Assembly: GCA_003223295.1 (NCBI GenBank)
Contig: QHYM01000100.1
Span: 48,510 to 112,509, forward strand
Length of the DNA stretch: 64,000 bases
Direction of reading: 5' to 3'
Source: Acidobacteriota bacterium
Lineage (GTDB): Bacteria > Acidobacteriota > Terriglobia > Acidiferrales > UBA7541
The notes beneath the pieces are model-generated. The model made no database searches. It was given only the letters and a program-made list of their open reading frames with translations, and was not told where the DNA came from. Below, piece by piece: positions 44,266-53,876 of this stretch; the first letter of the stretch is position 1; every line of letters starts with the position of its first letter. The translations under genes and the position numbers were made by a program.

Positions 44266-46356
44266 ATGATTCAGAACTTCGCTTTGCGGGGCTTCCTCTT
44301 GCTGTTTCTATTCGCGGTTCTGATTCCGAAATGGACCGGCGCTCAGCAACCGGCGCCGAATCTCATCCCGGTGCCGGCAAGCGTGAAGTCAGGCACAGGA
44401 AGCCTGCGCGTGGATTCCAGCTTTTCCGTGGCGTTGACGGGATACACGGAGCCCCGCCTGGAGCGCGGCGTGGAGCGATTTCTCCAGCAACTGTGGCGTC
44501 AGACGGCGCTTCCCGTAAACCTCAAGCCAGCCAAGTCGGCGCAAGCGACGTTGGTCATTCACACGGATCATGCCAACAAGGAAATCCAGGAAGTGGGCGA
44601 GGATGAATCTTACGTGCTCGAATTGACCACCACGGGTGCAAAGCTCACTGCGCCGACGCTTCTCGGCACGCTTCACGGTTTGCAAACTTTTCTGCAACTG
44701 GTCGACGTTTCGCCTGATGGGTTTGCCGCTCCTGCCGTGACGATTCAAGACCGGCCGCGCTTTCCCTGGCGCGGGCTGATGATCGATTCCGCGCGCCATT
44801 TCACTCCGCTCGAAGTGATCCGGCGCAATCTGGACGGCATGGAAGCCGTGAAGATGAACGTCTTTCACTGGCACCTTACCGACAACCAGGGCTTCCGCGT
44901 CGAAAGCAAGAAATTCCCAAAGCTCCACGAGTTGGGCTCCGACGGCCTGTACTACACGCAGGAAGAAATCCGCGACTTGATTGCTTATGCGCGCGATCGC
45001 GGCATCCGTGTAATGCCGGAATTTGAAATGCCGGGCCACAGCACCGCTTTCTTTGTCGGCTATCCGGAACTGGCGAGCGCCCCGGGGCCTTACCAAATCG
45101 ACCGCCGCTGGGGCGTTCTCGATCCCGCCATGGATCCTACGAACGAGCGAACGTACAAGTTCCTCGACGAATTCATCGGAGAAATGGCCGGGCTCTTTCC
45201 GGATAAGTTTTTTCATGTTGGCGGCGACGAGGTGAACGGCAAGCAGTGGGATGCTAACAAAAGGATTCAGGAGTACATGCGCGCCCATGGTCTGAAAGAC
45301 AACCAGGCCCTGCAAGCTTATTTCAGCAAGCGGCTTCAGCCCATCGTTCAGAAGCACGGCAAGAGCATGATCGGTTGGGACGAGATTCTCGATCCCAGCC
45401 TGCCCAAGGACATCGCCATTCAATCCTGGCGTGGTCCGGAGTCGCTCGCCGCCGCCGCGAAACAGGGCTACCGCGGCCTTCTTTCGAATGGCTACTACCT
45501 TGACCTTGGCTGGTCCGCAGCCCGGCACTATGCTGCCGATCCGCTGAGCGGTGACGCAGCCAATCTTTCGCCTGAAGAAAAGCAGCGCATCCTTGGTGGC
45601 GAGTCCACGATGTGGTCCGAGTATGTCAGCGCGGAAAATATTGATTCTCGTATCTGGCCGAGAAACGTGGCCATTGCAGAGCGTTTGTGGTCTCCCGCGG
45701 AAGTGCGCGATCTGGCGTTCATGTACGCCCGGCTGGATTTCATCAGCGCTAGGCTGGACTGGCTCGGACTGACTCACCGGACGTACTATCGGCGGATGCT
45801 TCGCCGGATTGCTGGTTCGACCGCGACCGCCGAGGAATTCGCCGCGCTGGTGACGCTTGCGGACCAGATGGAACCGGTGAAGGATTACACGCGCGAAGAG
45901 ACTGCAACGGTGGAAGCGACCAGCTTGTCGCCCATGAACCGCGTTGTGGACGCTGTGCCGCTGGAGAGCGACCCAGGGAGGCACTTTGGGGAGCTCGTGG
46001 ACAAATTCATCTCTGCCTCCTGCCAGGACGGGAATGCCGAAGCGCGACTCCGCGCACAATTGGCAACCTGGCGTGATAATGACGCCAAGCTGCAACCTCT
46101 TGCGCAGCGCTCCTTCCTTGTCAAAGATGTCGCCGTTCGCTCTCGGGATTTATCGGCGCTTGGCGTGATGGGGCTCGCGGCTCTCGACGCTATCGCAAAA
46201 CGGCAGCCCGCTCCGGATGCCTGGAAGACGCAGCAGCTTGCCACCCTTGAGCAATTGAAAAAGGGAAAGCTGCAGTTACTTCTGATTCCTGCGTCGGCCG
46301 TGCAGAAGCTGGTCGACGCGGCAGCGGCCGGCGGAACTTGCGCGGGCGCCAAGTGA
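44266..46356 (+). CDS. GH20 beta-N-acetylhexosaminidase
   Basis: 696 residues with a signal peptide (FLLLFLFAVLIPKWTGAQ). A GH20b alpha/beta domain (about residues 30-150) precedes the TIM barrel: WRGLMIDSARHFTPLEVIRR, HWHLTDNQGFRVESKKFP, PGHSTAFF and the catalytic Asp-Glu pair HVGGDEVNGKQW near residue 325, with IGWDEILD. It releases terminal GlcNAc/GalNAc from chitin or glycans in the periplasm or outside. About 200 C-terminal residues are helical and of unknown function. Monocistronic; convergent with the next gene. Confidence 0.93.
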   Translation: MIQNFALRGFLLLFLFAVLIPKWTGAQQPAPNLIPVPASVKSGTGSLRVDSSFSVALTGYTEPRLERGVERFLQQLWRQTALPVNLKPAKSAQATLVIHTDHANKEIQEVGEDESYVLELTTTGAKLTAPTLLGTLHGLQTFLQLVDVSPDGFAAPAVTIQDRPRFPWRGLMIDSARHFTPLEVIRRNLDGMEAVKMNVFHWHLTDNQGFRVESKKFPKLHELGSDGLYYTQEEIRDLIAYARDRGIRVMPEFEMPGHSTAFFVGYPELASAPGPYQIDRRWGVLDPAMDPTNERTYKFLDEFIGEMAGLFPDKFFHVGGDEVNGKQWDANKRIQEYMRAHGLKDNQALQAYFSKRLQPIVQKHGKSMIGWDEILDPSLPKDIAIQSWRGPESLAAAAKQGYRGLLSNGYYLDLGWSAARHYAADPLSGDAANLSPEEKQRILGGESTMWSEYVSAENIDSRIWPRNVAIAERLWSPAEVRDLAFMYARLDFISARLDWLGLTHRTYYRRMLRRIAGSTATAEEFAALVTLADQMEPVKDYTREETATVEATSLSPMNRVVDAVPLESDPGRHFGELVDKFISASCQDGNAEARLRAQLATWRDNDAKLQPLAQRSFLVKDVAVRSRDLSALGVMGLAALDAIAKRQPAPDAWKTQQLATLEQLKKGKLQLLLIPASAVQKLVDAAAAGGTCAGAK

Positions 46357-46464
46357 GGGTAGCCTCCAAGAGTACGGGAGGAATAGCGGAGGCGGCGCAG
46401 CATTCTGAACCCAGTGCTGGCAACTAGACGGCTTGTGAAAAGCCTGGGTATTTTCTTCTGACTG

Positions 46465-46492
46465 AAAACTTAAAACTTACAACTCATAACTT
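46465..46492 (-). repeat. AAGT/AGTT element following the phosphoesterase gene
   Basis: AAAACTTAAAACTTACAACTCATAACTT on plus, nine bases past the minus-strand stop at 46501. Three differences in 28 bases from the stretch at 19395-19422. Confidence 0.5.
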
Positions 46493-46500
46493 TTTTCCGC

Positions 46501-47544
46501 TCATTCCGCGGATGGCGGCGCGTTGTGGCAGACGCCGCTCCCCGAATCGCGAAACGTCTGGCCCTCCGCGGGCAGGAATTCCCAGTTGTATTTTCCAGGA
46601 GCGAGGGTGAGCTTGAGCACGCCATAGGTTCCCGCTTCTCGCACTTCACTGTTGCGAATCGGCGTCCCTATTTCGTCGTGTTGCCTCCCGCCGGTGCCGA
46701 CGATAATTTGCCGTATTCCACGTGCGGGATCCGGATTTCCCTGAGGATCCTGAGGTGCAAGGCGTTCGTAAAAATGTTCGTGGCCCGCAAGCACCACGTC
46801 GGCGTGCGCCGCATAGAGGTCTTCCCAAAGAGGCCTGAGTTCCGGGTGCATCGCGTGCTTCTTTTTAACCCCGCTGCTGTTGAGCGGATGATGGCCATAA
46901 GCGAGAATGCAGGCATCGGGATGTTTCGCAAGATCGCCCTTCAGCCAGCTTTCTTGTGGTGAATCCGTGCCGCAGCCGCCTACCCCTTTTTCGAAGCAAT
47001 TCGTATTCAAAACCACGATGTGCCAGCTGCCCAAATCGTAGCTATAGAACCCCTGGTCGGGAGGCCCAGCCTGCTCACCCCAATACTCGAAATAGCCGGT
47101 GGCGGAGTGGCGCGCATATTCATGATTGCCCAAAGCGGGTTTGGTGCGGTCCTTGAATCGCCCCCAAGACGGGTCATAGCAATTCTTGAACTCTTTCGCG
47201 ATTCCCCTTTCGTAGGCCAGGTCACCCGCAGCGAATACAGTACCTGGGATCCGCTCGATGAGCTTGGCAGTTGCGTAGGCGCTCTGCAGGTGATTGCAGG
47301 TGGCGATATCACCCGCGCCAATCAGTGTGAAAGTTTGGGCTGCGGGGGCCGATTGCAGATCTTTGCCCGGGTTATTTTCGTGAGGGGTTGCAAACACAGG
47401 GCTTGTGGATTGCGCGTCAACCCGCATAGCGGCCGGAAATATAACGGCTGCCAGGGCACCGATTCGAACGAGCCGTGAGAACTGCCAGCGCTTCTTGACC
47501 TTGAACTTAAAAATGTGACCCATCCCAACCTCCAAAACCACCAA
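46501..47544 (-). CDS. secreted metallophosphoesterase, purple-acid-phosphatase-like
   Basis: 347 residues with an N-terminal hydrophobic segment (about residues 25-42) that serves as signal or anchor. The calcineurin-type metal motifs occur in order: IGAGDIATC (Asp), AAGDLAYERG (Asp), LGNHEYARH (Asn-His), YGHHPLNSS (His) and LAGHEHFYERL (His-x-His). It should hydrolyse phosphate esters outside the cytoplasm. The gene diverges from the Rrf2/isc operon; its start is about 105 bases from the IscR-like box. Confidence 0.87.
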   Translation of the reverse strand: MVVLEVGMGHIFKFKVKKRWQFSRLVRIGALAAVIFPAAMRVDAQSTSPVFATPHENNPGKDLQSAPAAQTFTLIGAGDIATCNHLQSAYATAKLIERIPGTVFAAGDLAYERGIAKEFKNCYDPSWGRFKDRTKPALGNHEYARHSATGYFEYWGEQAGPPDQGFYSYDLGSWHIVVLNTNCFEKGVGGCGTDSPQESWLKGDLAKHPDACILAYGHHPLNSSGVKKKHAMHPELRPLWEDLYAAHADVVLAGHEHFYERLAPQDPQGNPDPARGIRQIIVGTGGRQHDEIGTPIRNSEVREAGTYGVLKLTLAPGKYNWEFLPAEGQTFRDSGSGVCHNAPPSAE

Positions 47545-47649
47545 ACAGCAATGAGAATTTGTCTTAATTCGTGCAAGAAATGCTGAGTGACCTTACTTTA
47601 GCTAGGATTCGCTACCAAAAGGGACGGTTGCCGCAGTGCAAGAAAGTAA

Positions 47650-47662
47650 GACTGTTTTAGTC
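47650..47662. promoter_or_regulatory. IscR type-1-like binding site
   Basis: GACTGTTTTAGTC matches the E. coli IscR type-1 core GACT-R-WWW-Y-AGTC exactly. It lies 57 bases upstream of the -35 box for the rrf2/isc operon, in the divergent intergenic region. Confidence 0.55.
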
Positions 47663-47718
47663 CTATTATAACCTACACAAAATAAAGCGCTTACTGTAAA
47701 ATATTGTAATAAATAGAA

Positions 47719-47748
47719 TTGACTTTTTCCCGCGGAAGGAGGTATAGT
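47719..47748 (+). promoter_or_regulatory. probable sigma-70-type promoter of the isc operon
   Basis: -35 TTGACT and -10 TATAGT separated by 18 bp. Just downstream, TGCGAC-TAGAACG-GTCGCA (47755-47773) forms an inverted repeat overlapping the expected transcription start, a candidate operator. Confidence 0.6.
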
Positions 47749-47805
47749 ATCAAGTGCGACTAGAACGGTCGCATATGTGGGGGATTCAAGGAAGTCCCGG
47801 GTTCG

Positions 47806-48243
47806 ATGTTCAAGCTTTCCAAGAAGGCTGATTACGGGCTGATAGCCGTCAAGCATCTGGCTCTGCATCGTCGTGACCATGCGTGCAGCGCCAACGAAAT
47901 CGCGGAAGAATACGGCATTTCCGCAACGCTGATGGCCAAGGTGCTTCAGAAACTGGCCCATAAGTCAATTGTGGCGGCCAAGCACGGTTCGAGCGGTGGC
48001 TACCAACTATCGAAGGAGCCGTCGCAGATCAGCGCGTTGGATGTGATTTCGGCCATTGACGGGCCGGTGCTGATTACTTCGTGCGTGACCAACCACGGAA
48101 ATTGCGACGCAACCGAGCGGTGCTCGGTAAAAGAGCCGTTACGGCGGGTGAACGAGAGCATCTTAAATGTGTTGGGCTCCGTCACGATCGCGCAGATGAG
48201 TGAAGATCCGCACGAGCCTTCGCTCGTGGCATTAAGAACTTAG
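47806..48243 (+). CDS. iscR: Rrf2-family regulator, IscR-like
   Basis: 145 residues. Winged helix N-terminal half [19 protein letters not shown]...[21 protein letters not shown], with the recognition helix region [12 protein letters not shown], and three cysteines in [15 protein letters not shown] (C-x6-C-x5-C), the usual [2Fe-2S] ligands of IscR. This suggests cluster-dependent repression of its own operon. First gene of the isc run, 13 bases before iscS. The IscR role is inferred from position and cysteines; SufR-like or other Rrf2 sensors are alternatives. Confidence 0.85.
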   Translation: MFKLSKKADYGLIAVKHLALHRRDHACSANEIAEEYGISATLMAKVLQKLAHKSIVAAKHGSSGGYQLSKEPSQISALDVISAIDGPVLITSCVTNHGNCDATERCSVKEPLRRVNESILNVLGSVTIAQMSEDPHEPSLVALRT

Positions 48244-48256
48244 GAGAAGAGGGAAC

Positions 48257-49477
48257 ATGGCCGTCACACTGCCTATTTACATGGACAATCACGCCACCAC
48301 GCCGGTCGACCCCCGCGTGCTGGAAGCGATGCTGCCGTATTTCACCGGGAAGTTCGGGAATGCGGCGAGCCGCAACCACTCTTTCGGCTGGAGCGCCGAA
48401 GAGGCGGTGGAAAACGCGCGGCAGCAGGTGGCTTCGCTGATCAACGCCACCTCGAAGGAAATCATCTTCACCAGCGGCGCCACGGAATCCGACAACCTGA
48501 TGATTAAGGGCATCGCGGAAATGTTCCGCGAGAAGGGCAATCACATCATCACGCAGGCGATCGAGCACAAGGCTGTGCTCGATACTTGCAAGAACCTCGA
48601 GAAGCATGGGTTCGAAGTGACTTACCTTCCGGTGCAGCGCGACGGCCGCGTCAGCCTGGAAGATTTGAAGGCGGCCATCAAACCAACGACGATCTTGATC
48701 ACCATTATGTACGCCAACAACGAAATTGGGGTCATCAACCCCATCGCAGAAATCGGCAAAATTGCCAAGGAGCGTGGGATTTTCCTTGCCGTGGACGGCG
48801 TGCAGGCGGTTGGCAAGATTCCGGTCGACGTCCAGAAGGACAATATCGACGTGCTGGCCATCAGCGCGCACAAGATTTATGGCCCCAAGGGAGTCGGCGC
48901 CCTGTACGTGCGCCGCCGCAATCCGCGCGTCCAGCTCTCGGCAATCATTGATGGCGGCGGGCACGAGCGCGGCATGCGTTCCGGCACTCTGAACGTGCCC
49001 GGTATCGTAGGCCTGGGCAAGGCTTGCGAAATCGCGCAAAAGGGGATGCCGGAGGAGAGCGTGAAGATGCTCGGCCTGCGTGAGCGTCTCCGTAAAGGCC
49101 TGGAGGCCAAGCTGGATGAGGTTTTCATCAACGGCTCGATGGAACACCGCTTGCCGAACAACCTGAACATGAGCTTTGCCTATGTCGAAGGAGAATCGTT
49201 GCTCATGGGTATCAACGACATCGCGGTTTCCAGCGGTTCGGCCTGTACTTCGGCAACCCTGGAACCCAGCTATGTACTCAAAGCATTAGGAGTTGGCGAA
49301 GACCTCGCCCACACCTCGATTCGATTTGGCCTCGGCCGTTTCAACACGCAAGAGGAAGTCGACTATGTCATCGATAAGATGGTACAGGTCGTCACCAAGC
49401 TGCGCGAGCTTTCGCCGCTCTACGAAATGGCCAAAGAGGGAATCGATATCTCAAAGATGAAATGGCAAACCGCCTAG
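48257..49477 (+). CDS. iscS: cysteine desulfurase IscS
   Basis: 406 residues. PLP enzyme that removes sulfur from cysteine and hands it to the scaffold. Motifs: [41 protein letters not shown] with the PLP lysine, and the mobile loop [17 protein letters not shown] with the active-site Cys (group I, IscS type). Head of the assembly genes, with the unknown ORF 49496 and iscU behind. Confidence 0.96.
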   Translation: MAVTLPIYMDNHATTPVDPRVLEAMLPYFTGKFGNAASRNHSFGWSAEEAVENARQQVASLINATSKEIIFTSGATESDNLMIKGIAEMFREKGNHIITQAIEHKAVLDTCKNLEKHGFEVTYLPVQRDGRVSLEDLKAAIKPTTILITIMYANNEIGVINPIAEIGKIAKERGIFLAVDGVQAVGKIPVDVQKDNIDVLAISAHKIYGPKGVGALYVRRRNPRVQLSAIIDGGGHERGMRSGTLNVPGIVGLGKACEIAQKGMPEESVKMLGLRERLRKGLEAKLDEVFINGSMEHRLPNNLNMSFAYVEGESLLMGINDIAVSSGSACTSATLEPSYVLKALGVGEDLAHTSIRFGLGRFNTQEEVDYVIDKMVQVVTKLRELSPLYEMAKEGIDISKMKWQTA

Positions 49478-49495
49478 AAGGATTGAAAACAGACC

Positions 49496-49798
49496 ATGGC
49501 AAATGAAGGAACAATTCGCATTCATCGGTCCATCGCAGGCACCGGTGCGGCTTTCCGCGTCAGCTTCGTGCCTTACGATGCGGAGGAGGAAAGCGGGGGC
49601 GAGCGCTCATTCCGCGAACTTCAGCAGGTGCGCGCTTTCCTGAAGATGCTCGGGCTGGGAGCGGAGTATATTAAGGATGCTCTTCGTCAGCTTACCGCGG
49701 GTCGTTCGGCTTCGGTGCCGAACGTTTCGCTCTCGGACAAGGCCGTCAAGAGCGCAGGTTTCGTGAATCTCGAAAATCTGGCAAGGAGCAACGGGTAA
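49496..49798 (+). CDS. unknown 100-residue protein between iscS and iscU
   Basis: 100 residues, no signal peptide or membrane segment and no cysteine. Starts MANEGTIRIHRSIAGTGAAFRVSFVPYDA; a helical centre RELQQVRAFLKMLGLGAEYIKDALRQLTAG, then PNVSLSDKAVKSAGFV. It has a complete ribosome site spacing and sits 18 bases after iscS; its stop TAA overlaps the iscU ATG by one base. It is therefore firmly part of the ISC operon. No member of the classical ISC set matches (not IscX, IscA or Fdx). Function unknown. Confidence 0.75.
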   Translation: MANEGTIRIHRSIAGTGAAFRVSFVPYDAEEESGGERSFRELQQVRAFLKMLGLGAEYIKDALRQLTAGRSASVPNVSLSDKAVKSAGFVNLENLARSNG

Positions 49799-50214
49799 TG
49801 GCATACAGCGAAAAAGTAGTGGATCACTACAACAATCCTCGCAACGTCGGCAGCCTCCCGAAGGAAGATCCCAACGTCGGAACCGGGCTCGTCGGCGCGC
49901 CGGAGTGCGGCGACGTGATGAAGCTGCAGATGAAGATCAACCCGGAGACCCAGGTCATTGAAGAAGCCAAGTTCAAGACCTTCGGCTGCGGGTCGGCCAT
50001 CGCCAGCTCCTCGCTCGCCACCGAATGGGTGAAGGGCAAAACGGTCGAAGAGGCGCTTTCGATCAAGAACACGGACATCGTGCGCGAGCTATCGCTTCCG
50101 CCGGTCAAGATCCACTGCTCCGTGCTCGCTGAAGACGCCATCAAGGCCGCCATCGGCGACTGGAAGAAGAAGCACGGTGCTGAAGTGCCGGCCACCGAAA
50201 AGGCCTCGCACTAA
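49798..50214 (+). CDS. iscU: iron-sulfur cluster scaffold IscU
   Basis: 138 residues. The three ligand cysteines are visible in APECGDVMKLQM, FKTFGCGSAIASSSLATEW and VKIHCSVLAEDAIKAAI. Short YSEKVVDHYNNPRNVGSLP start typical of IscU. Cluster assembly takes place here with sulfur from IscS. Its ATG overlaps the preceding stop (TAATG). After it comes a 250-base structured gap before iscA. Confidence 0.96.
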   Translation: MAYSEKVVDHYNNPRNVGSLPKEDPNVGTGLVGAPECGDVMKLQMKINPETQVIEEAKFKTFGCGSAIASSSLATEWVKGKTVEEALSIKNTDIVRELSLPPVKIHCSVLAEDAIKAAIGDWKKKHGAEVPATEKASH

Positions 50215-50294
50215 GATTTGCTCTGCCGCACGCACCCGCCTCCAATTGCCGGAGCCCAGGGTGACGTGCCTTGTACGGGATTTAGTTTGGAAGA

Positions 50295-50450
50295 ACTGCA
50301 GCGCTAAGCGCTTTAGAATCAACACTTGCAAGGCGTCTTGGATGTGTTGATTCTAAGCGACTTGCGGTAGATGTAAGTGCTTTTGAATGAACACTTACAC
50401 AAAACCGGGGGGAGGGGGCCACTCCCCCACGTGGAAGGGTCCCAGGCTTG
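50295..50450. repeat. structured intergenic element between iscU and iscA
   Basis: Three inverted repeats in a row: TTAGAATCAACAC (50313-50325) with GTGTTGATTCTAA (50344-50356), a 13-bp perfect stem; TGTAAGTG (50372-50379) with CACTTACA (50392-50399); and a GGGGGAGGGGG-CCA-CTCCCCC stem (about 50407-50427). No T-run. Could be a REP/MITE-like element or an mRNA structure setting expression of the second half of the operon. Confidence 0.6.
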
Positions 50451-50463
50451 AGAATAATTGAAT

Positions 50464-50826
50464 ATGGCTACTGAAGTTGTAAGCCCGAACATTGCGAAGA
50501 TTCACCTGACCGAGCGCGCGGCGAAGCAGATTCGCCTGCTGCTCGAGAAGGAAGGCGTGTCGCCGGAGGTCGGTGGGCTGCGCGTGGGCGTGCAGGGTGG
50601 TGGCTGTTCCGGCTTGTCTTACGCGATGCGCCTGGATACGCAGGCGCGGGACCGCGACAAAGTTTTCGAGGAGTACGGCGCGCGCATTTTCGTGGACCCG
50701 AAAAGTTTTCTGTACCTGAATGGCACGACGCTGGAGTACGAAGAGACGCTCATGCGCCAGGGATTTGTCTTCCAGAATCCCAACGCGGCGCGGAATTGCG
50801 GCTGCGGCAGCTCTTTTACGGCGTAG
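50464..50826 (+). CDS. iscA: A-type iron-sulfur carrier IscA
   Basis: 120 residues from ATG 50464 (the track's TTG is two codons earlier). HesB/IscA family: ITEKAA-like LTERAAKQIRLLL, GVQGGGCSGLSYAM and C-terminal RNCGCGSSF with the Cys-x-Cys pair. Carries or delivers clusters or iron. The N-terminus has ~10 extra residues (ATEVVSPNIAK). Confidence 0.94.
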   Translation: MATEVVSPNIAKIHLTERAAKQIRLLLEKEGVSPEVGGLRVGVQGGGCSGLSYAMRLDTQARDRDKVFEEYGARIFVDPKSFLYLNGTTLEYEETLMRQGFVFQNPNAARNCGCGSSFTA

Positions 50827-50875
50827 GAGCGGGATAGGCTTCAGCCTGTCCGCCGTTCAAGTGCGGCTCAGGCTG
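50826..50875 (+). repeat. hairpin repeat after iscA
   Basis: GGATAGGCT-TC-AGCCTGTCC within TAGGAGCGGGATAGGC..., a short palindrome resembling the GGCTTTAGCC-type hairpins at 8524 and 13480 in placement next to a stop codon. Sequence differs, so it may be another family. Confidence 0.4.
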
Positions 50876-50951
50876 ATGCGGACAAGTGGTTGGCAGCCGC
50901 GCTCGCCAGCCACTTTTTTTGTGCCTCGCAGCAATTCGTGAAGGGCATTTC

Positions 50952-51560
50952 ATGAGTACAGCAACCACATCTACGAACTCAGAGAAGGTATTGGATTACT
51001 TTGCGATTTTTGGGGTGCCGCGAAAGTTGTGGATTGAAATGAGCGAATTGGAGCAGAAGTTCCTGCAAATGAGCTGGAAGTTGCATCCGGACAATTTTGT
51101 GAACGCCACCGAGCAGGAGCGCGAGCTTTCTCTCAAGCGCAGTTCGGAGTTGAACGATGCCTATCGCACGCTGCGCGATCCCATCGCGCGCGTCGAGTAT
51201 TTGCTTGGCATTGAGGGCGAGCGCAAGGAAGGCGAGAAGAAACAGCAGGCGCCTCCCGAATTGCTCGAAGAAGTCTTTGAGCTGAACGAATCGCTCGAGG
51301 AACTGCGGGAAGCGAGAGCCTCGGGACAGGACTTGACGGGGTTGCAAGCCCGTCTCGAAACCGCGGAGAAAAGTTTTCAAGAAAAGCTCGGTGAGGTGGA
51401 TGCGGAATTGCAATCCGCGGCGCGCGAATGGGATGCCACGCTGACGGTTGATTCAGCTGCTCGAAAAAAGGTGATGGCACGCTTGAATGAATTGCTAAAT
51501 CGCCGCTCGTATATTCGGAATCTAGTCACGAACGTCGCCAAAGAATTAGGGGAGGTTTGA
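50952..51560 (+). CDS. hscB: Fe-S assembly co-chaperone HscB
   Basis: 202 residues from ATG 50952. J domain at the N-terminus with [35 protein letters not shown] (HPD motif) and an [19 protein letters not shown] helix, then a helical IscU-binding domain ([16 protein letters not shown]). It stimulates HscA ATPase and brings IscU. Its last bases overlap the TTG-type start region of hscA. Confidence 0.93.
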   Translation: MSTATTSTNSEKVLDYFAIFGVPRKLWIEMSELEQKFLQMSWKLHPDNFVNATEQERELSLKRSSELNDAYRTLRDPIARVEYLLGIEGERKEGEKKQQAPPELLEEVFELNESLEELREARASGQDLTGLQARLETAEKSFQEKLGEVDAELQSAAREWDATLTVDSAARKKVMARLNELLNRRSYIRNLVTNVAKELGEV

Positions 51561-51568
51561 TCGCAGGC

Positions 51569-53410
51569 ATGGGAAGGATCGTCGGAATAGATTTGGGGAC
51601 GACGAACAGCCTGGTCGCGTACGCAGACGCACTGACGGGGCAGCCCAAGTGTATCCCGGGTCCTTATGGATCGACGCTGTGCCCGTCGGTTGTGAGCATT
51701 GATACGGACGGCAGCGTCATCGTGGGCCAGCCTGCAAAGCGGCGACTTCTTACGCAGCCCGAGCGCACGATTTATTCCGTGAAGCGGTTGATGGGCCGCG
51801 GACCGACGGACATTCAGGATGAGTTAAAACTGTTTCCATTCCGCATTGCTCCTGCAAGCAGAAACGTCATTCGGGTGCGGCTTGGGGACAAAGTTTTCAC
51901 TCCGCCGGAGATTTCTGCGTTCATCTTGCGCGAATTGAAGAATTGGGCCGAAGCGTTTTTCGGCGAAACAGTCGACCGCGCTGTCATTACCGTGCCTGCT
52001 TACTTCAACGATGCGCAGCGCCAGGCCACTAAAGACGCCGGGAGGATTGCGGGCCTCGAAGTTTTGCGCCTCGTCAACGAGCCCACGGCTGCGGCGCTTG
52101 CTTATGGCCTGCACGAGAAGCAGCGCGGCAAAGTTGCAGTCTACGATCTTGGTGGTGGAACCTTCGATATTTCCGTCCTCAAACTTATTTCTACGAGCGA
52201 GGGCGACATCTACCAAGTTTTGTCGACCAACGGCGACACGCACTTGGGCGGCGACGACATCGACAATTTGCTTCAGGCTTTTGTCCACGAACTGATTCTT
52301 CAGCACGACCGGGTTGATTTTTCGCCTCACGGCGAGCTGGCGCAGGAGCTTCGCAAGGCGCTGATCCAGGTGAAGCATCAGTTGTCCGAGACCGAGGCGG
52401 CGACGCTGCGCTTTTCTTTGCCGAACGGAAAGGTCTTTACGCACGAGTTCACGCGAGGCGCGCTGGACGCGCTGATTCGTCCCGTCGTCGACCGCACCAT
52501 GGGTCCGGTGAAGCAAGCGCTGGCCGACGCGCAACTGAAGCCTGCGGACATTGGCGAAGTGGTGCTTGTCGGCGGCGCCACGCGAACGCCGCTGATTCGC
52601 CGTACGGTGCAGGAATTCTTTGACCGCAAGCCGCACACGGAGTTGAACCCCGATGAAGTGGTGGCTCTGGGCGCGGCAGTGCAGGCCAATATTCTGGATC
52701 GCGGCGTGAAAAACATGCTGCTGCTCGATGTGACGCCGCTTTCGCTGGGGATTGAAACGTACGGTGGCGCCGTGGCAAAAGTGATTCCGCGCAATTCGAC
52801 GATTCCTGCGAGCGCTCAAGAGCTTTACACCACGGGAGTGGACAACCAGACGGGCATCGAGATTCATGTTTTGCAAGGCGAGCGCGAGCTGGCCAAAGAT
52901 TGCCGTTCGCTGGCGCGCTTCACCCTGAAAGTGCCGCCGGCTCCAGCGGGTCTGCCGCGCATCGAAGTGAAGTTTCTTATCGACGCCAACGGCATCCTGC
53001 AGGTCGGCGCAAGAGATTTGCGCACCGGCGAGCAACACTCTATCGAAGTGCAGCCGAGCTACGGCATCAGCCACGCCGAGATCGAGCGCATGCTTGAAGA
53101 ATCCATCGAATACGCCGAGCAGGATTTCGCGGAGCGCCAGCTTATCGAGGCGCGTACCGAAGCGGACACGATTCTGGCGGCAACGGTTAAAGCGCAGGCA
53201 AATCCGAAGTCCGCGGAACTGACCGCCGACGAGGGCGCGAAAATTGATGCAAGCGTCGCCGCGCTCAAAGAATCTGTCGCGGGGACCGACTACAAGCTTA
53301 TCCGCAAGCGCATCGACGAATTGAATAGGGCGACTGAGCATCTTGCGGAACTGTTGATGAGCAGCGCGGTTTCGACAGCGCTCGAGGGCCGGAAGCTCGC
53401 GGAAGTCTGA
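51569..53410 (+). CDS. hscA: Hsp70-type chaperone HscA
   Basis: 613 residues from ATG 51569 ([18 protein letters not shown]); a TTG start at 51557 is possible. Hsp70 actin-like ATPase domain: [60 protein letters not shown]. Substrate-binding domain [30 protein letters not shown] follows. The HscA identity is from position next to hscB and fdx. It transfers clusters from IscU to apoproteins. Confidence 0.95.
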   Translation: MGRIVGIDLGTTNSLVAYADALTGQPKCIPGPYGSTLCPSVVSIDTDGSVIVGQPAKRRLLTQPERTIYSVKRLMGRGPTDIQDELKLFPFRIAPASRNVIRVRLGDKVFTPPEISAFILRELKNWAEAFFGETVDRAVITVPAYFNDAQRQATKDAGRIAGLEVLRLVNEPTAAALAYGLHEKQRGKVAVYDLGGGTFDISVLKLISTSEGDIYQVLSTNGDTHLGGDDIDNLLQAFVHELILQHDRVDFSPHGELAQELRKALIQVKHQLSETEAATLRFSLPNGKVFTHEFTRGALDALIRPVVDRTMGPVKQALADAQLKPADIGEVVLVGGATRTPLIRRTVQEFFDRKPHTELNPDEVVALGAAVQANILDRGVKNMLLLDVTPLSLGIETYGGAVAKVIPRNSTIPASAQELYTTGVDNQTGIEIHVLQGERELAKDCRSLARFTLKVPPAPAGLPRIEVKFLIDANGILQVGARDLRTGEQHSIEVQPSYGISHAEIERMLEESIEYAEQDFAERQLIEARTEADTILAATVKAQANPKSAELTADEGAKIDASVAALKESVAGTDYKLIRKRIDELNRATEHLAELLMSSAVSTALEGRKLAEV

Positions 53411-53456
53411 ACTTACTTGGCCGGAGTGCATCGGAACACTGGATTTTGGGGGAATT

Positions 53457-53867
53457 ATGGGTGGAACGAATCCTTATATTGAGGAAGTCAAATACAAACC
53501 CGCCACGAAGAAATACAAAGTGACATTTCTTCCCAGCGGCAAAACCATCGAGGTCGATCCGGAAAAAATCCCGTACGGCCATAACGGTCTGCCGGGCAGC
53601 ATCCTGGATATTTCCGAGGGCTTCAAAATGGGGCTCGACCATGCCTGCGGCGGGGTGTGCGCCTGCTCGACGTGCCACGTGATCGTGCAGCAGGGCCTCG
53701 AATCGTGCAACGAAGCCACTGACGCCGAGCTAGATGAACTGGATGAAGCTCCCGGCATCACGCCGAAATCGCGCCTTGGTTGCCAGACCGTACCCGACGG
53801 CACCACGGACATTGTTGTGGAAATTCCCGACTGGAACAAGAATTACGCGAAGGAAGCGGATCACTGA
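53457..53867 (+). CDS. fdx: [2Fe-2S] ferredoxin of the ISC system
   Basis: 136 residues. Adrenodoxin-type motif CGGVCACSTCHVIVQQGLES followed by LDELDEAP and the fourth Cys in RLGCQTVPDGTTDIVVEIP (C-x5-C-x2-C-xn-C pattern, written as HACGGVCACSTC). It has ~25 extra residues at the N-terminus (EEVKYKPATKKYKVTF). It supplies electrons for cluster assembly. Confidence 0.94.
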   Translation: MGGTNPYIEEVKYKPATKKYKVTFLPSGKTIEVDPEKIPYGHNGLPGSILDISEGFKMGLDHACGGVCACSTCHVIVQQGLESCNEATDAELDELDEAPGITPKSRLGCQTVPDGTTDIVVEIPDWNKNYAKEADH

Positions 53868-53876
53868 GGATCAAGA

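Noticed and set aside
44389-46095. 568-residue minus-strand ORF
   Set aside because: Shadow of the GH20 gene, which has the catalytic Asp-Glu pair.
51824-53431. 535-residue minus-strand ORF
   Set aside because: Shadow of hscA.
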